A DNA stretch of 64,000 nucleotides from VXYK01 sp965214565. GTDB lineage: Bacteria > Actinomycetota > Acidimicrobiia > Acidimicrobiales > Aldehydirespiratoraceae. Below are positions 34,706 through 43,044 of this stretch, piece by piece. The stretch covers positions 806,001-870,000 of the forward strand of contig OZ243951.1 in the NCBI GenBank assembly GCA_965214565.1, in the 5' to 3' direction. The stretch's first letter is position 1, and each line of letters begins with the position of its first letter. The position numbers and the translations under genes were made by a program. The notes under the pieces are model-generated. The model searched no databases and was not told the origin of the DNA. It saw only the letters and a list, made by a program, of their open reading frames with translations.

Positions 34706-36486
34706 TTCAGGTCGGCCTGTTCGTACGACATCACCAGCGAGCGGTAATCCTCGCGTTCCAGGAGGGCATCGTGTCGACCCACCGCCACGATCCTGCCGGC
34801 ATCGATGTAAGCGACCCGATCTGCCAACAAGATTGTGGAGATGCGATGGGCCACCACAATGACCGTGGTATCAAGATGGTCGCCCAAGTTGTCGAGAATG
34901 CGGGCCTCCACCACGGGGTCGACCGCGCTCGTGGCATCGTCGAGCAACAACAACTGCGGCGAGCGGGCCAGAGCCCGGGCCAAGGCCACACGCTGGCGCT
35001 GCCCTCCGGAGAGAGTCTGACCACGCTCCCCCACCACAGTCGCTGAACCTGAAGGCAACGCAGAAACAAACTCTTCCGCCTCAGCAAGCCGCAGCGAACC
35101 CGCAACATCCACGCCGGCCCTTCCCATGGCGACGTTCTCTGAAATCGACGAGGCGAACAGGAAAGCTTCCTGAAACGCCAGGGCCGCCCCGCGTGACAAC
35201 TCCTCAGCAGCGAGTTGATCAACCGGCACTCCACCGATACTGACCCTTCCACCGGACGGTTCGAGCAACCCCGCGATGGTCTCGACCAGTGTGGACTTTC
35301 CCGACCCGGTAGGACCCACCAGCGCCAGCGTCTCTCCCGGATCAACAGCGAACGATGCTTCCGAGACGGCCCGGTTTCCGCTGTAGCTGACCGTAAGGTT
35401 GTCGACCACGACGCTGAGCGGCCCGGCAGGCAGCCGAACGGTGCCTCTGCGGTCGTCGACGGGATAGGCCATCACCCGATCGACCCGCTCCAACGAGACC
35501 ACCGAGCGAGGCAGTTCTTCAAGAAAAAAACCCAACACCCGCAACGGTGTCGTCAGCAGGCCGAACAACGTGACCGCCAACACCAGGTCGCCCTCGCTGG
35601 CGTCACCGCTCGACACCAGCGAGGCTCCGACCAGGATCAGCAGAATGACGCCGATGTTGGGGAGAGCGTCGATCAACGGTTCAAAGTTGGCCCGAAGACG
35701 GCCGACACGCACCCGCCACTGCCGCAAGCGGTCTGAGGCTTTGAGCATGCGCTCAACTTCAGCGGCCTCCCGGCCGAGCGTCTTGACGACCACCGCACCA
35801 TCGAAACTCTCATGGGCGATCGCCGACACGTCGCCGACACGCTGCTGGGCGAGGGCCGCCGGTTCTTCCACCAATGACGTGTACTTCCGGCTGATGACTA
35901 CCAACGCGGGGAACAGGACCGCCGCGATCAGGGCCAGCAGCGGATGGACCAGGAAGATGCTGACGACCGAGACGACGACCAGCAGCACGACGCTCACAGA
36001 GAACGCCAGAGGCTTCAGGACCATCGTGGCCATCTGCACGTCGATGTCGGCGTGGGCGAGCAGTTCTCCGGTGGGTTTCGAGCGATGGAATCGCAACGGT
36101 ACGTCGAGGTAGTGCCACAGCAGCGAGCGCCGCCAGTCCCGCTGGGTCCGGAACTCGGCCATCGACAGGAAGAACCGGCGGGTGACGACGCTGATTCCCC
36201 GTATCACCGACAGGCCGACCAACGCCGCTACCGCCCACCAGACCGTGCTCGCTGAAACACCTCTGTCGCCGCTGGTACCTGTGAGCTCGCCGCTCTCGAA
36301 CGCCGGAACGATCAACTCGTCGGTGACCCCGCGGAACACCCACGCACCGCCGACCGCCGCGAACACGAACACCATCGCTCCGAACATGGCGATGGCGTGA
36401 GGTCCAGGATGGGCGCGCAACGACCGTGCGATCAGGCGTCCACCGCGGCGCCAGATGTGATCCTCAACGAACGGGGCTCTGCTCAC
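34702..36486 (-). CDS. ABC exporter half-transporter (subunit with degenerate Walker B)
   Basis: This encodes 594 residues with the same architecture as its partner. Walker A is GPTGSGKS and the signature is canonical (LSGGQRQRVALARALA). Walker B ends in LLLLDDATSAVD, with Asp in place of the catalytic Glu. A degenerate site built from this Walker B and the partner's modified signature is typical of heterodimeric exporters, where only the second site hydrolyses ATP. It is the first gene of the two-gene unit. Confidence 0.9.
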   Translation of the reverse strand: MSRAPFVEDHIWRRGGRLIARSLRAHPGPHAIAMFGAMVFVFAAVGGAWVFRGVTDELIVPAFESGELTGTSGDRGVSASTVWWAVAALVGLSVIRGISVVTRRFFLSMAEFRTQRDWRRSLLWHYLDVPLRFHRSKPTGELLAHADIDVQMATMVLKPLAFSVSVVLLVVVSVVSIFLVHPLLALIAAVLFPALVVISRKYTSLVEEPAALAQQRVGDVSAIAHESFDGAVVVKTLGREAAEVERMLKASDRLRQWRVRVGRLRANFEPLIDALPNIGVILLILVGASLVSSGDASEGDLVLAVTLFGLLTTPLRVLGFFLEELPRSVVSLERVDRVMAYPVDDRRGTVRLPAGPLSVVVDNLTVSYSGNRAVSEASFAVDPGETLALVGPTGSGKSTLVETIAGLLEPSGGRVSIGGVPVDQLAAEELSRGAALAFQEAFLFASSISENVAMGRAGVDVAGSLRLAEAEEFVSALPSGSATVVGERGQTLSGGQRQRVALARALARSPQLLLLDDATSAVDPVVEARILDNLGDHLDTTVIVVAHRISTILLADRVAYIDAGRIVAVGRHDALLEREDYRSLVMSYEQADLK

Positions 36487-36534
36487 GCGGCACTCACCCT
36501 CGCCGCTGCGGTAACTCTGGCAGTTGACGCGGTC

Positions 36535-37731
36535 TCAGAGCCGGTCGACAATCGCCGATGCGAACTCTGAGCATTTCACTTCAGTAGCTCCGTCCATCAG
36601 CCGGGCAAAATCATAGGTGACGACCTTGTCGGCGATCGTGCCCTCCACCGCAGCGACGATGTCGTCCGCGCAGTCCTGCCAGCCGAGGTGTTCAAACATC
36701 ATCACACCTGACAACAACACCGATGACGGGTTGACCTTGTCTTGACCTGCATACTTCGGGGCGGTCCCGTGGGTGGCCTCGAACACTCCGTGACCAGTCA
36801 CATAGTTGATGTTGGCTCCCGGAGCGATTCCGATACCGCCAACCTGCGCTGCCAGAGCGTCGGAGAGATAGTCGCCGTTGAGGTTCATCGTGGCGATGAC
36901 CTCGAACTCGGCCGGGCGGGTGAGCACCTGTTGCAGCGCAATATCGGCGATGGCGTCCTGCACCAGAATCTTGTCTCCAGGGTCTCCGCCGCAATCGTCC
37001 CAGCCGACGGCCACTTCGGAGAACTCTTCCCGGACGAGTTCGTAGCCCCACTTCTGGAAGGCTCCCTCGGTGAACTTCATGATGTTGCCCTTGTGGACCC
37101 AATGGACCCGGTTGCGGTTCCGGCGCACCGCATACTCGAGCGCGGCGCGCTGCAACCGCTGCGAACCGGTCTTGGAGATCGGTTTCACGCCTATTCCGCT
37201 GTCCTGTCGGATCTCCCAACCGAAAGCGTCGTGGAGCAGTTCCATCATCTTGCGGGCTTCGGGAGTGCCCGACTCGACTTCCAAGCCGGCGTAGATGTCT
37301 TCGGTGTTCTCCCGGAAGATCACCATGTCGACCAACTGCGGTTCCCTTACGGGCGACGGTACGCCGGTGAACCAGCGAACCGGGCGTAGACACACATACA
37401 GGTCCATGATCTGACGGATGGCAACGTTGAGGCTGCGGAAACCCCCTCCGATGGGCGTCGTGAGCGGACCCTTGATACCGATCAGGTGCTCGCTGAAGCT
37501 GTCGATCGTCTCTTGGGGGAGCCAGTCGCCGGTCTCGTTGAAGGCCTTCTCTCCGGCGAGGACCTCGCGCCACTCGATGGTGCGGCCGTATTTTGAGGCG
37601 GCCGCGTCGAGTACCAGCTTTGCTGCCGGCCAGATGTCGATTCCCGTTCCGTCACCCTCGATGAACGGGATGATGGGGTTGTCCGGTACGGCCAACGTGC
37701 CGTCTGACTGCATCGAGATCTTGTCTGCCAT
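36535..37731 (-). CDS. icd: Isocitrate dehydrogenase (NADP-type)
   Basis: This encodes 398 residues, close to the E. coli-type enzyme. Substrate motifs are IPFIEGDGTGIDIW, the phosphorylation-loop-like RSLNVAIRQ and FRENTEDIYAGLE. The cofactor region HGTAPKYAGQDKVNP carries the Lys-Tyr pair associated with NADP specificity. It oxidatively decarboxylates isocitrate to 2-oxoglutarate in the TCA cycle. It lies downstream of the ABC exporter on the same strand, 48 bp away. Confidence 0.95.
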   Translation of the reverse strand: MADKISMQSDGTLAVPDNPIIPFIEGDGTGIDIWPAAKLVLDAAASKYGRTIEWREVLAGEKAFNETGDWLPQETIDSFSEHLIGIKGPLTTPIGGGFRSLNVAIRQIMDLYVCLRPVRWFTGVPSPVREPQLVDMVIFRENTEDIYAGLEVESGTPEARKMMELLHDAFGWEIRQDSGIGVKPISKTGSQRLQRAALEYAVRRNRNRVHWVHKGNIMKFTEGAFQKWGYELVREEFSEVAVGWDDCGGDPGDKILVQDAIADIALQQVLTRPAEFEVIATMNLNGDYLSDALAAQVGGIGIAPGANINYVTGHGVFEATHGTAPKYAGQDKVNPSSVLLSGVMMFEHLGWQDCADDIVAAVEGTIADKVVTYDFARLMDGATEVKCSEFASAIVDRL

Positions 37732-37772
37732 GGCTTTGACTGTACCCGCCGAGCCGCAGGTGCCATCAATTC

Positions 37773-37970
37773 TCAGCGGAGTCCGAGAACAGTGAGGAGG
37801 GCCTCGTCAACACCCCAGACTTCTTCTGGCGTGAGGTGGCCCGCCAAGTCTCCCAACCGGGAGGCGTCAACGGCGCCGATCTGCTCGACGAGCACCCTGG
37901 TCGTCTTGCCGCCGAGGTCGATTTCGGGTCGGAACGACGCTGCTCGTGCGGATTGCGATGTCGGGGCCAC
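37773..37970 (-). pseudogene. C-terminal remnant of a MazF/PemK-type toxin
   Basis: The 65 codons read like the end of a MazF/PemK endoribonuclease: VLVEQIGAVDASRLG, then GHLTPEEVWGVDEALL, then TVLGL. The N-terminal half, including the beta-barrel and catalytic Arg, is absent, and there is no antitoxin beside it. A functional small protein is possible but less likely than a gene fragment. Confidence 0.5.
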
Positions 37971-38023
37971 GCACTAGAGAGCCGCGCCCGGCGGTCGGTT
38001 TCTCTCCGGCCTCAAGCCGGGAC

Positions 38024-38737
38024 TCAGGCCGTGAAAGCCTGTGCCTCGTCGAATGCTTCTTGGAGACGTGTTCCGACTTCAGCGCTGAGTGCTGCCAGCT
38101 CAGGACGACTCATTCGGCCCTCAGGGGCCCAGATCGGCTCTCCGACAACGATCGCTACTCTGACTCTGGAGGGGAACTTCGCACCCGCGGGCAACGCAGC
38201 CTCGGTTCCCGCGATCCCCACGGGGACTATCGGGGCACCCGTCTTGGACGCCAGATACGACATCCCGTCGAAGACACCGGTGACTTGACAACCGCTCTGG
38301 CGGGTGCCCTCGGGGAAGACCAACACCATCGCGCCCGAATCGAGCATCGCCCGCGCCGAACGCATGGCTTCCCGGTCCGCTTCACCTCGTCGCAGAGGTA
38401 TCGAACCGAGTGCCGCGCAGACCCATGCACCGACCGGATGTACAAACAGCGATTCCTTGCCCAGAGCCCGCAGCCGGCGTCTGGTGCAACCCGAGAGAAG
38501 CGGGGCGTCGAGGTTTGAACGGTGAACGGGGGCGATTATCACGGGACCGGTCGCAGGAATATTCTCCCCACCCCGGGACTGCAGCCGGAGCCAACGCCAC
38601 AGCAAGGTTCGGATGAGAAACCGGATCGTGTAGTAGAACGCCTTCGAGCGACGCTGGAGGCCGACCTCCAGGGCCCATTCCATGCTCTTGGCTTCTCTGC
38701 GGGTTCTGTTGGCTCGGCCCTCAGCAGGCTCGCTCAT
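38024..38737 (-). CDS. Lysophospholipid (1-acylglycerol-3-phosphate) acyltransferase
   Basis: This encodes 237 residues from the ATG at 38737, 13 nt after the purH stop; a longer version from 38803 would overlap purH. The PlsC catalytic motif HRSNLD and the second block VFPEGTRQ are present, with an amphipathic N-terminal region for membrane association. The enzyme would acylate lysophosphatidate-type substrates in phospholipid synthesis. Confidence 0.87.
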   Translation of the reverse strand: MSEPAEGRANRTRREAKSMEWALEVGLQRRSKAFYYTIRFLIRTLLWRWLRLQSRGGENIPATGPVIIAPVHRSNLDAPLLSGCTRRRLRALGKESLFVHPVGAWVCAALGSIPLRRGEADREAMRSARAMLDSGAMVLVFPEGTRQSGCQVTGVFDGMSYLASKTGAPIVPVGIAGTEAALPAGAKFPSRVRVAIVVGEPIWAPEGRMSRPELAALSAEVGTRLQEAFDEAQAFTA

Positions 38738-38750
38738 CGTACGGACCGCT

Positions 38751-40307
38751 CTAGTGGAGAAACTGTCGTTCGGCGGTGAAGACCATACAGACACCACGTT
38801 CATCGGCAGCGGCGATCGTCTCGGAGTCGTTGACTGAGCCCCCGGGTTGCACGATTATTGCTGCTCCCGCGTCTGCGGCAGCATGGATACCGTCGGGGAA
38901 GGGGTAGAAGGCATCGCTGGCGCAGGCACCGCCTTGCGCTCGGCCGTCCGCCTTGTTTGCCGCGATCTCCGCAGCCTCGACCCGGTTCTGTTGACCCGCT
39001 CCGATCCCCCAGGCGACACCGTGGCGCGCCAGAACCACTGCGTTCGACTTGACATGACCGCAGACCCTCCAGGCGAAGGCCGCGTCGGCGAGCTCAGCCG
39101 CGGTCGGTTCGCGCTCAGTGACCACTTTCCAACCAGCGGGCGACGATGCGAAACACTGGTTCTGTTGTACCAAGAAACCGTCGGTGATCTGACGCAGGCT
39201 GACACCCGCTGCAGATGACGACCGCGGAGTTTCAGCGCGCAGAATACGGGTGTTGCGGCGCTTGGCAATCAGACGCTCGACGGCCCCGTCTGCAAAACCC
39301 GGTGCAATGATCACATCAGCCTGAGCAGCCGACTCCATTGCTTCGACCGTGGCTTTGTCGACAATTCGATTCACTGCCACGATTCCCCCGAACGCGCTGC
39401 GAGGGTCGCACTCGAACGCACGCAGGTATGCATCGGCCAGGTTTGTGGCAACGGCCGCTCCGCAGGGGTTTGCGTGTTTGATGATCGCTGCCGCACAGCT
39501 GTCTGCGAGCGCTCCGAGTTCGTGGCTCAACTGCCACGCCGCGTCGGCGTCGAAGATATTGAGGTAGCTCAGCGGAACGCCCGAGTACTGTTCTATCTGA
39601 TCCCACATGTTGGGCTCGCCCATCGGGCGGTAGCGCGCCCCGCTCTGATGCGGGTTCTCTCCATAGCGCAGGGAATCGGCGCGTTCGAGGGCGAGGTGGA
39701 TCGTGGGGGGAAGCGGTGTCGGTTCCGGTTCGCTGCTGTCGAACCAATCGACGATCGCGGCGTCATAGGCGGCGGTGTGAGCAAACGCGGCTCTGGCCAA
39801 GCGTCGGCGGGTGGCGTCCGACAAACCGGCGCCGCGGTCGTTGGCCCGCAGTTCAGCCAGGATCGGCTCGTAGTCGGCGGGGTTCGTGGCAACACCAACG
39901 TAAGCGTGGTTCTTGGCGGCGGATCGCAGCAACGTCGGCCCTCCGATGTCGATCATCTCGATTCCGGGCTCGGAGCGGAACGGATAAAGGTTGCCGACTA
40001 CGAGGTCGATCACTTCAATGTTGTGAGCCTCGAGATCAGCCTGATGCTCGGGGTTCTCCCGATCCGCCAGGATGCCCCCGTGAAGCCGGGGATGGAGCGT
40101 CGCCACACGATGTCCCAACATGATCGGCGATCCGGTGTAGTCCGCAACGTCCGTGACGGGAACACCCGCGGCTGATATTGCTGCCGCGGTGCCGCCGCTC
40201 GAGATCAGTTCCCAGCCGAGGTCGACCAGTCCACGGGCGAATTCAACGACCCCCGACTTGTCGAAGACGGACAGAAGCGCACGACGCCGAGGCGGAACAC
40301 TAGTCAT
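38751..40307 (-). CDS. purH: Bifunctional AICAR formyltransferase/IMP cyclohydrolase
   Basis: This encodes 518 residues, normal for PurH. The N-terminal MGS-like IMP cyclohydrolase domain has LLSVFDKSGVVEFARGL and VGNLYPF. The C-terminal transformylase domain has LRYGENPHQ and the Lys-His motif KHANPCGAA. It catalyses the last two steps of purine synthesis, AICAR to FAICAR to IMP. Confidence 0.96.
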   Translation of the reverse strand: MTSVPPRRRALLSVFDKSGVVEFARGLVDLGWELISSGGTAAAISAAGVPVTDVADYTGSPIMLGHRVATLHPRLHGGILADRENPEHQADLEAHNIEVIDLVVGNLYPFRSEPGIEMIDIGGPTLLRSAAKNHAYVGVATNPADYEPILAELRANDRGAGLSDATRRRLARAAFAHTAAYDAAIVDWFDSSEPEPTPLPPTIHLALERADSLRYGENPHQSGARYRPMGEPNMWDQIEQYSGVPLSYLNIFDADAAWQLSHELGALADSCAAAIIKHANPCGAAVATNLADAYLRAFECDPRSAFGGIVAVNRIVDKATVEAMESAAQADVIIAPGFADGAVERLIAKRRNTRILRAETPRSSSAAGVSLRQITDGFLVQQNQCFASSPAGWKVVTEREPTAAELADAAFAWRVCGHVKSNAVVLARHGVAWGIGAGQQNRVEAAEIAANKADGRAQGGACASDAFYPFPDGIHAAADAGAAIIVQPGGSVNDSETIAAADERGVCMVFTAERQFLH

Positions 40308-40340
40308 CGCCCGAACCTAGCAAGGCGCAAGTCTGTCGAG

Positions 40341-41225
40341 TCACAGGCCGGCGACAATGTCGGCCATGAGTTCACCCGCCTCAGTCGGGTTCTGCCCAAC
40401 ACGGACACCGGCATCTGTCAGCGCCTCGATCTTGGCGGCAGCGGTACCGCGTCCACCTGAGACGATGGCTCCGGCGTGGCCCATCTTCTTGCCGGGGGGC
40501 GCGGTGACCCCGGCGACATAACCGGCGACGGGTTTGGTCATGTGGTTCTTGATGAACTCGGCCGCCTCCTCCTCCGCTGTTCCGCCGATCTCACCGATCA
40601 TCATCACAGCCAGAGTCTCCGGGTCGGCTTCAAAGGCCCGCAGGCAGTCGATGAACGAGGTGCCCGGAACGGGGTCGCCACCGATCCCCACACACGTCGT
40701 CACCCCGACATTCTTCTGTTTCAGTTCGTAGAGAGCCTGGTAGGTCAGAGTCCCGGAACGGCTGACGATTCCGACAGGACCTCCGGCTTTGGCTATGTGA
40801 CCTGCGGTGATACCGATGTTGCACTTTCCGGGGCTGATTATTCCCGGGCAGTTCGGGCCGAGCAGCAGAACATCGGGGAAGTCCCGCTTCAGGGCGTTGT
40901 AGAAGTAGACCTCGTCGTGTGCGGGCACCCCTTCGGTGATGGCGACAATGAACTTGACTCCACCCTCAGCGGCCTCCAGCACCGCGCCCCGCACGCCCGG
41001 AGCGGGAATGAAGATACAACTTGCCGTTGCGCCGGTCTCCTGCACCGCCTCGGTCACGTTGGCGTAGATCGGCACCCCGTCGACATCGGTGCCTGCCTTG
41101 GTCGGATGCGTGCCTGCGACCACCTGTGTGCCGTAGTCCCGGTTCAACAAGCCGTAGTAGCTGCCCTGTGACCCGGTTAGGCCCTGGTAGACGACCTTCG
41201 TGTTCTCATCGACGAAGATGCTCAT
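40341..41225 (-). CDS. sucD: Succinyl-CoA synthetase alpha subunit
   Basis: This encodes 294 residues. The CoA-binding Rossmann region is near QGLTGSQGSYYG, and the phosphohistidine loop is in KKMGHAGAIVSGG. LLGPNCPGIISPGKCNIGI is also diagnostic. With SucC it converts succinyl-CoA to succinate with nucleotide triphosphate formation. It begins 27 bp after sucC and belongs to the same operon. Confidence 0.96.
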   Translation of the reverse strand: MSIFVDENTKVVYQGLTGSQGSYYGLLNRDYGTQVVAGTHPTKAGTDVDGVPIYANVTEAVQETGATASCIFIPAPGVRGAVLEAAEGGVKFIVAITEGVPAHDEVYFYNALKRDFPDVLLLGPNCPGIISPGKCNIGITAGHIAKAGGPVGIVSRSGTLTYQALYELKQKNVGVTTCVGIGGDPVPGTSFIDCLRAFEADPETLAVMMIGEIGGTAEEEAAEFIKNHMTKPVAGYVAGVTAPPGKKMGHAGAIVSGGRGTAAAKIEALTDAGVRVGQNPTEAGELMADIVAGL

Positions 41226-41252
41226 GGTCTGCTTCCTTTCTTCGTCGCTGAC

Positions 41253-42392
41253 TCAGCCGGCAAGCTCGACCACGCGGCGCGCCGCGTCGAGCATCGTCGG
41301 TTGCATCATCAAGTTGTCGGTCAGGTGGGGTTCCAGCATCGCTCGGCCCTCGGTGGCGTTGGTGCCGTCGAGCCGGATCACGATCGGGGAGTCGATCTCG
41401 ACACGTTGCATTGCTTCGAGGATGCCGGCGGCGATCTCCTCGCCGCGGGTGATCCCCCCGAAAATGTTGATGAATATGGCTTTCACAGCGGGATCGTTGT
41501 TGATGACCTCCAGCGCCCCCGCCATGACATCAGCATTCGCGCCACCGCCGATGTCGAGGAAATTGGCGGGACTCCCACCGACCTGATTGACCACGTCAAC
41601 TGTGCTCATCGCCAGACCCGCACCGTTTGCGATCACCCCGACCGAGCCGCCCAACCCGACGTACTGAAGCCCCTTGGCATGCGCTGCCTCCTCACGTTCA
41701 TCACGAGTCTGGGTGGCGTCGTACTGGTGGTAGTCGGGATGGCGGAACTCACTGTTGCCGTCGAGGGTCACCTTCGCATCGAGCACATGCACAGACCCCT
41801 CGGGAGTCAGGATGAGCGGGTTTATCTCAACGAGGTCGGCGTCCCCTCGGGTGTAGGCGTCGTAGAGCTTCATCAGGATCTCGACGGTCCCCTCAACCGC
41901 CGCCGCCGGCAGGTTCGCTGCTGCCACCCAGTCCCGGCAGACCGCCTCAGTGAGCCCGTCCAGCGGATCGATCCAAACCTTGGCGATAGCCTCCGGATTC
42001 GTTTCGGCTACAGTCTCGATCTCGACACCGCCTTCGGCCGAGAGCATCCCGAGGTGCTTCTTGGCGGAACGGTCGAGTGTGAAGCTGGCGTAGTACTCCT
42101 CGGCGATGTCTGATGCCTTCTCGATCCAGACCCGCCGCACGATGTGGCCTTTGATATCGAGCCCCAGGACGTTGTCTGCGTGTTCACGCACCGCGTCGGG
42201 GTCGGCGGCGTACTTGACGCCTCCTGCCTTGCCCCGCCCGCCGGTATGGACCTGGGCTTTGACCATGACCGGCGTACCGAGTCGCTGCGCTGCTGCCACC
42301 GCTTCCGAAACGGTGAAAGCTGCCTCTCCGGGAGAGACCGGCAGTCCGTAACCTGCAAAGAACTCTTTTCCCTGATGCTCAAGAAGATCCAC
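41253..42392 (-). CDS. sucC: Succinyl-CoA synthetase beta subunit (ADP/GDP-forming)
   Basis: This encodes 379 residues with a GTG start and GGAGG 5 nt upstream. The N-terminal ATP-grasp region has LLEHQGKEFFAGYGLPVSPG and KAQVHTGGRGKAGGVKYA. LVEINPLILT and GGGANADVMAGAL are also typical, the latter near the CoA/phosphate site. It pairs with SucD in the TCA cycle. An untranslated divergent region of about 130 bp separates it from the next gene. Confidence 0.96.
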   Translation of the reverse strand: MDLLEHQGKEFFAGYGLPVSPGEAAFTVSEAVAAAQRLGTPVMVKAQVHTGGRGKAGGVKYAADPDAVREHADNVLGLDIKGHIVRRVWIEKASDIAEEYYASFTLDRSAKKHLGMLSAEGGVEIETVAETNPEAIAKVWIDPLDGLTEAVCRDWVAAANLPAAAVEGTVEILMKLYDAYTRGDADLVEINPLILTPEGSVHVLDAKVTLDGNSEFRHPDYHQYDATQTRDEREEAAHAKGLQYVGLGGSVGVIANGAGLAMSTVDVVNQVGGSPANFLDIGGGANADVMAGALEVINNDPAVKAIFINIFGGITRGEEIAAGILEAMQRVEIDSPIVIRLDGTNATEGRAMLEPHLTDNLMMQPTMLDAARRVVELAG

Positions 42393-42519
42393 CGCACCTC
42401 CAAATCAATACGGACTCAGACAAATTTTCACGGACCAGGCAGAGTTCGCCTGAACCCAGGCGATACTAGGCCGGTCCCAATGCTGTGACACAGTCCGCCG
42501 CAAACAGACCCGAGGAGCT

Positions 42520-43014
42520 ATGCCCGTCGCCCGAGGTCCGCAGATCACCGCCCGCAATGCGCTGCTCATCGGATTCACAGCAGTGGTCATCGCGGGCCTG
42601 CTGTTCGGCATGGTCTGGTTGGCCACCTCCCAAGGGGACACCGAGATCGTGCTCGGCGACCGAGACTTCGACGCAGGCAAGACAGGGGCGATCAGCCGCG
42701 AGATCGCCGCCAGAGGTCCGATCCTCTACTCCGATGTGGGCAGCAGCGGTTCGCGGGACATCATCGTCACCCACCTCGGTGCAGACCCCGAGCAGGGTTG
42801 GCTGGCTTTCGCAGCTCGGCGGGCAGACGATCCACGGGACTGCTTCTTTGCTTGGGACGGCGACGCACAGGCGTTCTTCCTCACCACCGCTGAGGGGAGC
42901 AGCACCGCTTGTGACGAGGTCACAGTCGATGCTGCCGGTACGGGACTGTTGCAGTACGAGGTCGAGGTTCGGGACGGCAACATCCACGTCCTGCTCAACA
43001 ACAACCGCGAGTGA
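42520..43014 (+). CDS. Hypothetical single-pass membrane protein
   Basis: This encodes 164 residues with GAGGAG just before the ATG, though the spacing is short. One membrane helix near the N-terminus (LLIGFTAVVIAGLLFGMVWLA) is followed by an outer domain with two cysteines (RDCFFAW and TACDEV) that could form a disulfide. It is divergent from sucC and convergent with pcrA. No family is recognised. Confidence 0.6.
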   Translation: MPVARGPQITARNALLIGFTAVVIAGLLFGMVWLATSQGDTEIVLGDRDFDAGKTGAISREIAARGPILYSDVGSSGSRDIIVTHLGADPEQGWLAFAARRADDPRDCFFAWDGDAQAFFLTTAEGSSTACDEVTVDAAGTGLLQYEVEVRDGNIHVLLNNNRE

Positions 43015-43044
43015 GCAGAGACGACTGGGACTGGATCCACTCCG

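Noticed and set aside
36692..37573. 293-codon minus-strand frame inside icd
   Set aside because: It is an alternative frame of icd without domain features.
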